Assembly: GCF_914484835.1 (NCBI RefSeq)
Contig: NZ_CAJZAR010000001.1
Span: 104,124-168,123, forward strand
DNA from: Paraburkholderia tropica
GTDB taxonomy: Bacteria; Pseudomonadota; Gammaproteobacteria; Burkholderiales; Burkholderiaceae
Direction of reading: 5' to 3'
DNA length: 64,000 bases
Within the stretch, counting starts at the first letter, position 1. The number at the start of each line of letters is the position of its first letter. Shown here piece after piece: positions 41,568 to 48,586 of the stretch. The notes below the pieces were generated by a model. It was given only the letters and a program-made list of their open reading frames with translations, made no database searches and was not told the origin of the DNA. A program made the position numbers and the translations under genes.

Positions 41568-41735
41568 TCAGCCCATCAGCTTGCGTGCGACCGTGCGGAC
41601 GTGCTGATTTGCCTTCAGGCGCGCCGCAACGTCGGTCGGCTTGCCGCTAGGCGAGCGCTTGCGAACAGCGTCACGCTCGACCAACGCGCGGCTGAGTTCG
41701 GCAGCGGTGCGCAGGCGCTTCACGAGCTTATCCAT
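41568..41735 (-). CDS. Small basic protein (55 aa)
   Basis: A 55-residue basic protein starting MDKLVKRLRTAAELSRALVE and ending in HVRTVARKLMG. It overlaps the end of the antirepressor-like gene by 8 bases (start 41735, upstream stop at 41728), suggesting coupling. It is too short to be seen in a 60-codon scan. No family is recognised; it may be a nucleic-acid-binding partner of its neighbour. Confidence 0.5.
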   Translation of the reverse strand: MDKLVKRLRTAAELSRALVERDAVRKRSPSGKPTDVAARLKANQHVRTVARKLMG

Positions 41736-42144
41736 GATGCGTGCCCTCCATCGTCAAACCGACGCGGCGAGCGACTTCCTGCGCGCCTGCCGGAGTGAGT
41801 TGTACCCATTGAACAGCGCCGCGCCCGCGCAGCACGGCCCAGCCCGCACTCAAGGCCAGCTCAGTCGGCCGCCAGCCGTCAAACATCTGGAGAAGCCATC
41901 CCTCGCTTTCAAGCCACGCAAACAGCGCTGTGCGCGTCATGCGAACATCGGGTGCAACTTCCGTCACGGAACAGCAACCCGCATACGGGCTGACCTTCGC
42001 ACTCCCGTTCGCCGCCCCTGACCCGCGACCGCGTGCGCTGTCCACTGCGCGTTGAACGCGGCTCTGCACGGTATCTTCGTCGTACCCAGCTCGCCGAAGG
42101 GCCGCAGCGAGTTGAATGGCCTGCCTTTCAAGTTTTTTATTCAT
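41728..42144 (-). CDS. Antirepressor-like phage protein
   Basis: A 138-residue protein. The C-terminal half (VRMTRTALFAWLESEGWLLQ, then WRPTELALSAGWAVL, then VQLTPAGAQEVARRVG) has the pattern of the KilA-C/antirepressor DNA-binding domain seen in phage Ant and Rha-like proteins. The N-terminal half is basic and Ala/Gly-rich. The ATG at 42144 is preferred, with another at 42153; the ribosome binding site is weak. It sits between the candidate origin and the tail module and may switch on late genes. Confidence 0.5.
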   Translation of the reverse strand: MNKKLERQAIQLAAALRRAGYDEDTVQSRVQRAVDSARGRGSGAANGSAKVSPYAGCCSVTEVAPDVRMTRTALFAWLESEGWLLQMFDGWRPTELALSAGWAVLRGRGAVQWVQLTPAGAQEVARRVGLTMEGTHHG

Positions 42145-42203
42145 GCACATCACATCGATTTATTGATCGGGTTCCTGCTTTTCGCTATGTATAGAGAAAG
42201 CGT

Positions 42204-42436
42204 GCGCCAACTGCGCCAATGCGCCAACGCACACTGAAAAGCCTTATCCAGCAAGTGTTTCAGCGTTGGCGCACTTTTAATAATCAGCGCCAATATTGGC
42301 GCATCAGCGTCGATCAGCCCGCACCACTCTTTTCACATTGCAAAAGCGCCAACGATGCGCCAACGATGCTCCAACGTTCGAACCCTTATCCAGCAAGGGT
42401 TTCATGAATCGTTGGCGCTGTTGGCGCTGTTGGCGC
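42204..42436. repeat. GCGCCAA iteron cluster, candidate replication origin
   Basis: Eleven exact copies of GCGCCAA or its complement in 233 bases: direct at 42204, 42213, 42221, 42287, 42346 and 42357; inverted (TTGGCGC) at 42266, 42296, 42412, 42421 and 42430. A 20-bp motif CTTATCCAGCAAGNGTTTCA occurs twice (42243-42262, 42385-42404), each with a DnaA-box-like TTATCCAGC. The copies at 42287 and 42296 form a palindrome. It lies directly downstream of the primase-helicase gene, the position expected of an origin bound by a P4-alpha-like initiator. Confidence 0.75.
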
Positions 42437-42514
42437 ATGGTTTCCGCTATACGTACGCGCGTAGTTGTCAGCAAAATTGCCGCGAAAGACTGCATTCGTT
42501 ACGTCGGCGTGGCG

Positions 42515-45316
42515 TCAGTCTTCATCGTCATCCGGTGGAGCCTCACCCGCGCGTGGACGCATTCGATATCCGTCGCCAAGGTTGATGCCCTTGAACTTGC
42601 CGATGTTGACCTTGTAGGAGCGCCGTTTCTCGCTCCGGTGCAACATTCCCGCTTCGTGTAGCACCCTGCACGCGCGGAGCATGTCGAATCCGGCAACGAC
42701 TTCGTTCCGGAATGCGTGCTCACGCACATAGAATGTGACCTGATCGTCCTTGTACCTGCGATAGCCCATTGCATCGCGCACATTCGGGTCTTGCGAGGCC
42801 GTCTCGGTGGAAAGCAGGATGAAGCGCCCGTACTCGTTCGAGAGCAGTACGGCGTTCGCCTGTTCTATCAAACGTGCGTCGTCGCGATCTCCGGTTCCGA
42901 ACGCATCAAGCCAGCGTTTCCACACGCAGTCGATAGCCGCTCGGGCCTCGTCTACCGTCCACCCGGTCAGCCCCGCATACGAAGCAAGGATCGCGGCGGA
43001 CGACATGATCGCGAACTTGCGCGTCGCGCGGCGCACGGGCGGGGCCGCGCCGTCAGGCACCATCGCGGCCATGCGTTCGCGCTCTACGTTTATCATCTCG
43101 CGAGCCTCACCCCAGCGTGACACCAACCACTCAACAAACGCCCGTCCGAGCGTGCCGTATTGTGCGTGCGATGCCGCTTCGAACGCTACGGCGAAATCAC
43201 CCGCCGCTGCGAATTCGTGGAGACAATCGAACGCGCGGTGAGCCCCGCTATCGGCGGGCACATCGAGCATACGGATTTCCTGCCCGCCGCGCGGCTGCAC
43301 CCCCCCCTCGCTCAAATACCGGCTCATCCCGACTTCGCCCGTCGATAGAAACGTCGAGAGCCACGAGCGGGCCGCGACCGTGCCGCCGTCGCGTGCGCCC
43401 TGCGATTTCGACTGGCCGTTCAACATCATGTAAAGGGCTGGGCCAATACGGCTTGCATCGCCCGCACCAATCTCATCTAGATACAGCAGTCGATGGTTAG
43501 CAGCTTCGGCATTCAGCGCGTGGCCCAGTTGCGTTCCGCTCCAGCTTGTCTTTGTACGCACCGGATCACCCCACACGCTCGCGGCCGCGTCGGCGGTCGT
43601 TGTCTTGCCGCTCGACGTGTTCGCGAACAAGTGCAGACCAATGCCGTCCTTCTCGCCAGCAATCGGCAGCAGCGGCCCCGCCAGCGCGCACGCGATGGCA
43701 GCCATCGGCAGAGCGTTGCCGCGCGCAAGCCTGCCCACCGACGCGCGCCACTCATCGAGCGTGCCACGCGCCGTATATGCCGTTGGATTGCTCAGCCTGC
43801 CGTCGAAGTGCATCCGGCCATCCGGTTTGCCAACGACAGTTCCGTCTGGCATGACATACGCGGCGCACTGCCAACCTGGCATGTTGATGATTTTGTAGTG
43901 CGTCTCGCGGTTCCACGTTTGCAGCCAGTGAGCAAGGCGCTCCCGGGCAGTGCGCCCCACCGCAACGGCCAGTCCGCCGTTACGCAGACGCGCCCAACCC
44001 TCGCGCTCACCGACTTCGGCGCACGGCATCGCTGCTGTGACGGCATGATTACCGCCAGGACGGTTCCACCTCAGCACGCGCACCTGACGCCCGGAGTCGT
44101 CCGCTCCGATACCGAGTATTTCGAGCGGGTCGCACAGCCACAGCGGCGCGGAATGCGCAAACTCTCCCGTATCAGGATCGACCTTGACGCCGACGAAGTA
44201 GGTTCCGGATTGGTTCACCGATACATGCTCCACCGGCTCCCCGTTCGGCCCGTACCCACCCTCACGCTTGCCGCCATCGACAGTCGCCAAAGCCGCCTCA
44301 ATCGCGGCCTTTACGGCATCTGCTCCGCGCGCCGTGTGCAGGTCGTTGAAGTCGGTTTGATCCGGCTGCCGGGTCTTCCCGAAGTCAGGTAACGCCAGCC
44401 TCGCGCCAACCGCTTGAGCGGCCTTAACGGCTATTTCGTGTGCCTCGCCGGTCGCCTTATCGAGGTCCGCCAGCAGCACCAGCGAAGCGTCTGGGCAGCA
44501 CTTGTGCATCACGCGAGCCGCCGCCGCCATCTGGCCCAGGGATAGCGCGGCGATGGCTGGATATCCGCTGCACTGGCTAGCGGACAGCGCCGTTGTGACG
44601 CCCTCGGCGATCAGCAGCGTGCCGGACTTGTCGGCCATCGCCTGCGCGGTCCAGTAGCCGCCTGCCTTCACACCGCCCGCCAGCGCCGACTTGCGCCCGT
44701 CGCCGTCGATCATTTCGAACGTGGACAGCTTGCCGTCCACAGTTACCGGCGCAATTAAGATGCGGCCCGTCAGCGGTTCATCGCCTCGCCGTGGCTGATA
44801 CCCAATCAGCTTCGCCAGCTTGCCCGAATCAATTTCGCGTAGCGTGCCCACCGGCTGCACGCCCTTGCGCGCCAGATACGGATGGTCAGCGCTGGTGGGC
44901 GTCGCTTTGCCCCACACGGCGACCGCCAGCGTTGCTGCATTGCGGGCCTTCGCCTCCCGCTCGTCGGCTTCTTTCGCTGCGCGCTGCTCACGTTCAACGC
45001 GGCGGCGCGCAATCTCATCGGCGTCAACCTTTCCAGCATCAGGATTGCGCGTGTCGAACCCGTACTGCTTGGCAATGAAAAACAGCGTGCTGATCGTGAT
45101 TCCGCCGTCCGCCGACAACGAGCGCCACGTGCTGCGCGCCGCCGCCGCATCGTAGTTCTCGCCGCGCTGGCTCCAACGGTCAAACAGGTCGAAACCGCCG
45201 TCGCCCAGCTCGTTTTTGATGGACGCGCCGATGCGCGCCCACTCATCGCGCGGCAGATCTGCGGGGATGTAGACAAGCGCCGCGCTGATATGGCGTTCCT
45301 CAGTCTTCACTGTCAC
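42515..45316 (-). CDS. Primase-helicase (PriCT/TOPRIM plus DUF927 ATPase)
   Basis: A 933-residue replication protein of phage satellites. Residues about 10-90 resemble a PriCT domain; about 230-330 is TOPRIM, with LLIAEGVTTALSA and the metal-binding LLADLDKATGEAH; about 385-660 is the DUF927 ATPase, with Walker A ANTSSGKTT (566-574) and Walker B LLYLDEIG (611-618). It functionally recalls P4 alpha: primer synthesis and unwinding at an iteron origin, here just downstream. The start is GTG at 45316 after TTAGGAGGTAATTC; it overlaps the stop before it (GTGA). Confidence 0.88.
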   Translation of the reverse strand: MTVKTEERHISAALVYIPADLPRDEWARIGASIKNELGDGGFDLFDRWSQRGENYDAAAARSTWRSLSADGGITISTLFFIAKQYGFDTRNPDAGKVDADEIARRRVEREQRAAKEADEREAKARNAATLAVAVWGKATPTSADHPYLARKGVQPVGTLREIDSGKLAKLIGYQPRRGDEPLTGRILIAPVTVDGKLSTFEMIDGDGRKSALAGGVKAGGYWTAQAMADKSGTLLIAEGVTTALSASQCSGYPAIAALSLGQMAAAARVMHKCCPDASLVLLADLDKATGEAHEIAVKAAQAVGARLALPDFGKTRQPDQTDFNDLHTARGADAVKAAIEAALATVDGGKREGGYGPNGEPVEHVSVNQSGTYFVGVKVDPDTGEFAHSAPLWLCDPLEILGIGADDSGRQVRVLRWNRPGGNHAVTAAMPCAEVGEREGWARLRNGGLAVAVGRTARERLAHWLQTWNRETHYKIINMPGWQCAAYVMPDGTVVGKPDGRMHFDGRLSNPTAYTARGTLDEWRASVGRLARGNALPMAAIACALAGPLLPIAGEKDGIGLHLFANTSSGKTTTADAAASVWGDPVRTKTSWSGTQLGHALNAEAANHRLLYLDEIGAGDASRIGPALYMMLNGQSKSQGARDGGTVAARSWLSTFLSTGEVGMSRYLSEGGVQPRGGQEIRMLDVPADSGAHRAFDCLHEFAAAGDFAVAFEAASHAQYGTLGRAFVEWLVSRWGEAREMINVERERMAAMVPDGAAPPVRRATRKFAIMSSAAILASYAGLTGWTVDEARAAIDCVWKRWLDAFGTGDRDDARLIEQANAVLLSNEYGRFILLSTETASQDPNVRDAMGYRRYKDDQVTFYVREHAFRNEVVAGFDMLRACRVLHEAGMLHRSEKRRSYKVNIGKFKGINLGDGYRMRPRAGEAPPDDDED

Positions 45317-45621
45317 GAATTACCTCCTAAGGAGTGCTCATCGTCAGAAAGACGCCGAGATTCGTCGTTCACATGCTGGCTCAGTGCTTCAAGGCGGTCA
45401 CCGAGCAATTCCGACGATGCCTGCGCAAGGCCCATCAGAAAGTCCGCGTCGGTAGCCGAGAGGTCGGCGGACTCGCCGTGCGAGCACTGCACCGCGCGCA
45501 CACGCACAGCGCGAATCACAGACTCTGTACCGCGCGCGACGACATAGGCGCGCTCCAGCAGGTCTGCAACATGCCAGGGCAGTTCGGTCGCATCGAATTG
45601 CTTCAGGAGGCAATCACGCAT
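45313..45621 (-). CDS. Hypothetical protein upstream of the primase (102 aa)
   Basis: A 102-residue acidic helical protein starting MRDCLLKQFDATELPWHVAD. No family recognised. The ATG at 45621 has GGAGG upstream and overlaps the stop of the 56-aa gene by 8 bases, and its own stop overlaps the primase start. It is therefore part of a tightly coupled replication operon. Confidence 0.6.
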   Translation of the reverse strand: MRDCLLKQFDATELPWHVADLLERAYVVARGTESVIRAVRVRAVQCSHGESADLSATDADFLMGLAQASSELLGDRLEALSQHVNDESRRLSDDEHSLGGNS

Positions 45622-45784
45622 GGCGCGCCTCCGCACGGGCGATTTCGGCCAGACGGCGCAGAGCGTCGCCCGTTACGTCGAGCGCATCAAAAACTGTCGG
45701 AGCTGTTGCGGCGTCACGCAAGGCAGCGCGGATGATTTCAAGTGGGGTTTTTGTTTGCTCGGGACGAGCGGGGATATGGCGCAT
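45614..45784 (-). CDS. Small protein (56 aa), first gene of the replication operon
   Basis: A 56-residue protein beginning MRHIPARPEQTKTPLEIIRA and helical to its end. The GGAGG ribosome binding site lies inside the segment proposed as seqC of a CI-RNA-like system, so its translation may be blocked by pairing. The in-frame ORF that extends upstream to 46120 corresponds to the poorly understood Ash/Icd-like ORF of P4 elements (it holds FFSSVAMPTPSMVG), and may only reflect conserved RNA. Confidence 0.55.
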   Translation of the reverse strand: MRHIPARPEQTKTPLEIIRAALRDAATAPTVFDALDVTGDALRRLAEIARAEARHA

Positions 45785-45985
45785 GGTGCGGCCTCCTTTG
45801 CTGGGTACGGATACCCGGCTCCCGCTCTCAAACGGGGTGGCCGGGCACGAGGCAGGGTTGAGAGACCGGCGCAAAGGAGACCGGCGTGCGCGAACGCACC
45901 CCCGCCAAGGCCCGACCATTGAAGGCGTAGGCATGGCTACGGACGAAAAAAAACCGCCAGTCGGCGGATGTCCGCCTTTGCATTT
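45785..45985 (-). ncRNA. Candidate CI-RNA-like immunity leader
   Basis: Read on the minus strand. A segment B (RNA UCUCCUUUGC, 45880-45871) can pair with an upstream segment A (GCAAAGGCGG, 45981-45972) and with a downstream segment C (GCAAAGGAGG, 45801-45792). B with C gives 12 pairs with one G-U; B with A gives 7 contiguous pairs plus a few more. P4 immunity uses the same A-B-C order. GAGACCGGC repeats flank B at 45862 and 45878. Folding was done by eye. Confidence 0.5.
45946..45976 (-). terminator. Terminator with competing hairpin in the immunity leader
   Basis: Minus strand: CCGCC (45976-45972)... more exactly GGCGGA-CA-TCCGCC at 45976-45963 forms one hairpin, and CCGCC-GACT-GGCGG at 45967-45954 followed by eight T residues (45953-45946) forms an intrinsic terminator. 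The two share the CCGCC at 45967-45963, so only one can form at a time. Pairing of RNA B with segment A would favour termination. Confidence 0.6.
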
Positions 45986-46116
45986 CCGGCTCTCACCCCG
46001 GTGGCCTGTTGTCTCAGGCACGGAGAAAGTATACCCCGACGCTGATGGGGCGCAACCCCCCCCGGCTTTGTGCGCAACGATGACAAGCGCGCGGGATGTT
46101 GCGGCAACCACAATAT

Positions 46117-46332
46117 TCACGCGGCCTCCGGGGCGCGGTAGGTCGCAGGCGAAATGAGAAACGCGTCAATATCCCCTCGCCGCCAGCCTACGCAGCGTGG
46201 GCCAAGCTGGACCTGTGCGGGGAAGGTTTTTGCGCCGATTCTGCGATAGATAGTCGTCCGGGAAAGCCCGGTTTCATCTTCGACCTGGGGACGGCGAAGA
46301 ATTGCAAGAGCGGGATTGGTTTGTAGAGCCAT
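46117..46332 (-). CDS. AlpA-family DNA-binding regulator
   Basis: A 71-residue winged-helix/HTH protein. ILRRPQVEDETGLSRTTIYR followed by RIGAKTFPAQVQLGPRCVGW and RRGDIDAFL is the AlpA/Vis pattern. In P4-like elements it activates int or late genes, or acts as an excisionase. I chose the ATG at 46332; an in-frame start 17 codons upstream would include the hairpin at 46350-46370. It is the first coding gene of the minus-strand immunity-replication transcript. Confidence 0.85.
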   Translation of the reverse strand: MALQTNPALAILRRPQVEDETGLSRTTIYRRIGAKTFPAQVQLGPRCVGWRRGDIDAFLISPATYRAPEAA

Positions 46333-46349
46333 ATGTGCCCCTGTGGGAA

Positions 46350-46370
46350 GTTCCGGGCCGATCCCGGAAC
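46350..46370 (-). promoter_or_regulatory. Hairpin and repeats upstream of alpA
   Basis: GTTCCGGG-CCGAT-CCCGGAAC forms a perfect 8-bp stem in the alpA leader. Further upstream (about 46397-46424) TTAGCCA occurs twice on the minus strand, 20 bases apart, near AT-rich promoter-like sequence. Likely operator or leader structure. Confidence 0.4.
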
Positions 46371-46442
46371 ACACGGGCAACATATAGATATGACGATTGG
46401 CTAACTAGGTCGGGAACTGGCTAAAGCAGTATGTTTGGCGCT

Positions 46443-47063
46443 TCATGTCCCCCGTTTGCCAGCAAATAGGGTATCTCCTCCATCCATGCCCCTTAGGTAC
46501 CCGTCAATGCGATCTTTAGCGCTCAATTCAGCGAGCCTGATGCCTTGTTTCTTGCAAAAGGCAATCACATCGTCATGGATTTGGCGCACCGCTTCCGAAC
46601 GAGACGGCCACCGCCCACTTGCTGGCACCTTCACGCGCGCCAATCTGCGCGCTTCTTCCTCTACCAACGAGTACTTCCGTGCGCGAGCATTGCCGCCTGC
46701 GGTCGACGCAACACGCTTGCCCTCCTTCAGCCCCTTCTTTTTTGCCAAATGAAGTCTTTCGTATGCCTTCATTTGGCCCTCATGCGCTTCGTTAGCGTCC
46801 CTTTCGATGTCGGCATTGATACTCGCCGCCAAGTCTTCGTCATCAATGTGCTGGGCAAGAACCCTTTGCATGACTTCGATGAAACTCAGTGAAACGAGCC
46901 CCGCCGCAGCGAGTTTCACCAAGGCATCAACAGGCATATCCCATTCGCGAATACGCTCCGAAAGTTGGTCAACCCTAGAGTTGAAATCATCCTCACTACA
47001 GATGCTGGACAAGTCAACCGCATATTCAGACTTCCGTTCGTCTTGATTCACCTTGCGTCCCAA
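46443..47063 (-). CDS. Hypothetical protein of the element (206 aa)
   Basis: A protein of up to 206 residues, hydrophilic and helical, with an acidic N-terminal half and a basic C-terminal half (LKEGKRVASTAGGNARARKY). No domain recognised; the RLHLAKKKGLKEGK region resembles DNA-binding tails of satellite proteins but gives no function. The TTG at 47063 gives the longest form; a GTG six codons later is possible. It lies between alpA and int on the same strand, with a promoter gap before alpA. Confidence 0.55.
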   Translation of the reverse strand: MGRKVNQDERKSEYAVDLSSICSEDDFNSRVDQLSERIREWDMPVDALVKLAAAGLVSLSFIEVMQRVLAQHIDDEDLAASINADIERDANEAHEGQMKAYERLHLAKKKGLKEGKRVASTAGGNARARKYSLVEEEARRLARVKVPASGRWPSRSEAVRQIHDDVIAFCKKQGIRLAELSAKDRIDGYLRGMDGGDTLFAGKRGT

Positions 47064-47153
47064 TACGCAATACCCACATAGATTGAAGAAGCCGCGCCAG
47101 CGAGTGCAGGAACCGTTTTCGATTGGCGCGATCTAGGCTTAGCCCGGTAAGCG

Positions 47154-48410
47154 TCAGGCCGTTCCTGTTCGAAGGTTCACGACGTTCCCCGCCGCCGAAA
47201 TTGCCGCCTGCCGGTCAATCTCATCAGCCAGGTATTGCAGCGCGCGCCGCCGCTCGGGCTCAAGCTCGTGATGGTGATAGCTTGCCGCCGTCTGGCTGCG
47301 CTCCGCGTGGGCTAACAGAAGTTCCACAATGTCGCGACTGAAGCCGTGCTCACGCAGCAGCGTCGCCGCCGTGCCGCGCGTGCCATGCGGCGAGAACTCT
47401 GGTACGCCGAAGTCAAGCCGCTTGAAGAAATGATTGAGCGTCGCATCAGCCATTGGCACGATGGACCGGAAAGCGGACGGGAACACGTACTCTCCACTCC
47501 CAGTCAGTACACGTTGCACTTCCAGCACCTCCAGCGCCTGACGTGAGAGGTACACGCGGTGCGGTCTGCGAGATTTCATGCGCGCAGCGGGAATGTCCCA
47601 TTGCGCCCTGTCGGTGTCGATTTCGGCCCACTTCGCGCGCAGCACCTCGGCCTTGCGGCACATGCTGTAGGCCAGCAGCTTCACGGCCGCAATGGTGGAC
47701 GGATGCGCGCCTTGCTTGCCAACGGCACGCCAGAATGCTCCTAGTTCCGCCGCGCTCAGATGCCGGTAATGCTCGGCGGCCGGAACCTTGATAACACCGC
47801 GCAATGGCATGGCAGGGTTGCTTTCAACAAGAAGCTTCTGGATCGCGTAGTTGTAGACGGACTGGATGATGACCCGCACGCCCTCCGCTGTGTTCGGCGT
47901 GGCGCGCACCCTCTCGATGATTGCGAGCACGTCGGCAGGCCTCACGTCCTCCAGCGCCTTGCTCCCGATATTCGGCCAAACGAAGCGATCCAACCGTGAG
48001 CGAATCTGTTTGCGGTAGGTGTCCGACTTGTCCGCGAGCGTTTCATCTATCCATTTGACGGAGAACGCCTTGAACTGACCATCATTCGCTCGGTGCGCTT
48101 CCCTCGCTCTGCGCTCGGCCTTATCCGCCCGCTTGTGTGCAGCAGGGTTTTCGCCACGCTCCAGCATCGCCCGGTAGTCGGTGTGCCGGTCACGCGCATC
48201 AGCAACGCCGATTTCGGGATATCGGCCAATCGTGACCTCTCGGCGCTTGCCGTCGTGTCGGTACTGGAACACCCACGTTTTCGCACCTCCTGGCATCACG
48301 AGCACATACAACCCACCGCCGTCGGTGAGTTTGTATGGCTTCTCGCCGGGTTTGGCGTTGTTTAGCCGCGTCGGCGTCAGCGTGTAGTTGAAGTGCCTGC
48401 CCTGCCCCAT
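47154..48410 (-). CDS. Tyrosine-type integrase (P4 family)
   Basis: A 418-residue site-specific recombinase. The N-terminus has the DUF4102-type arm-binding domain typical of P4-like integrases (KLTDGGGLYVLVMPGGAKTW, then VTIGRYPEIGVADAR). The catalytic residues are R252 (CRKAEVLRAKW), H342 and R345 (SPHGTRGTAATLL), H368 (LLAHAE) and the nucleophile Y378 (AASYHHHE). I chose the ATG at 48410 after GAGGGGGAT; an upstream in-frame start at 48458 is less likely. It lies at the right end of the element, 110 bases from the candidate att site, and is read inward. Confidence 0.92.
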   Translation of the reverse strand: MGQGRHFNYTLTPTRLNNAKPGEKPYKLTDGGGLYVLVMPGGAKTWVFQYRHDGKRREVTIGRYPEIGVADARDRHTDYRAMLERGENPAAHKRADKAERRAREAHRANDGQFKAFSVKWIDETLADKSDTYRKQIRSRLDRFVWPNIGSKALEDVRPADVLAIIERVRATPNTAEGVRVIIQSVYNYAIQKLLVESNPAMPLRGVIKVPAAEHYRHLSAAELGAFWRAVGKQGAHPSTIAAVKLLAYSMCRKAEVLRAKWAEIDTDRAQWDIPAARMKSRRPHRVYLSRQALEVLEVQRVLTGSGEYVFPSAFRSIVPMADATLNHFFKRLDFGVPEFSPHGTRGTAATLLREHGFSRDIVELLLAHAERSQTAASYHHHELEPERRRALQYLADEIDRQAAISAAGNVVNLRTGTA

Positions 48411-48426
48411 ACAATCCCCCTCATAT

Positions 48427-48476
48427 TGGAGGAATGCACGGCCAATTCCTCCACACACCCCTCCAGATACCCCTCA
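48427..48476. promoter_or_regulatory. Inverted and direct repeats between int and att
   Basis: TGGAGGAAT (48427-48435) and ATTCCTCCA (48445-48453) form a perfect 9-bp inverted repeat upstream of int. CCCCTCCAGATACCCCTCA (48458-48476) matches the left-end motif at 35588-35606 at 16 of 19 positions. They may be arm-type or excisionase binding sites. Confidence 0.4.
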
Positions 48477-48519
48477 ATGAAACCGAGATTCCCCGCCATC
48501 TAGCGGGAACACCTGAAAC

Positions 48520-48533
48520 AAAAACCCCGGCGA
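48520..48533. other. Candidate right attachment site
   Basis: AAAAACCCCGGCGA, the second copy of the 14-bp repeat found at 35429-35442, in the 3' half of the icd terminator. Integration here would leave the icd gene and its terminator intact. Confidence 0.5.
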
Positions 48534-48552
48534 CACATAGTGTACACCGGGG
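48520..48552 (-). terminator. icd terminator
   Basis: CCCCGG (48525-48530) and CCGGGG (48547-48552) form the stem base with partial pairing inside; the minus strand continues as TTTTTG. The candidate att core overlaps its 3' half. Confidence 0.75.
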
Positions 48553-48586
48553 CTTCTGGGATTTCGTGCGCTCTTACGCGCCGAAC

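Noticed and set aside
45614..46120. The 168-codon Ash/Icd-like frame as a true protein
   Set aside because: It overlaps the candidate RNA immunity region, has a poor start, and its conservation in P4 elements may reflect RNA. The 56-aa end with a strong ribosome binding site is listed instead.
48480..48520. A tRNA gene as integration target
   Set aside because: P4-type integrases often use tRNA 3' ends, but no cloverleaf can be drawn here or at the left border.
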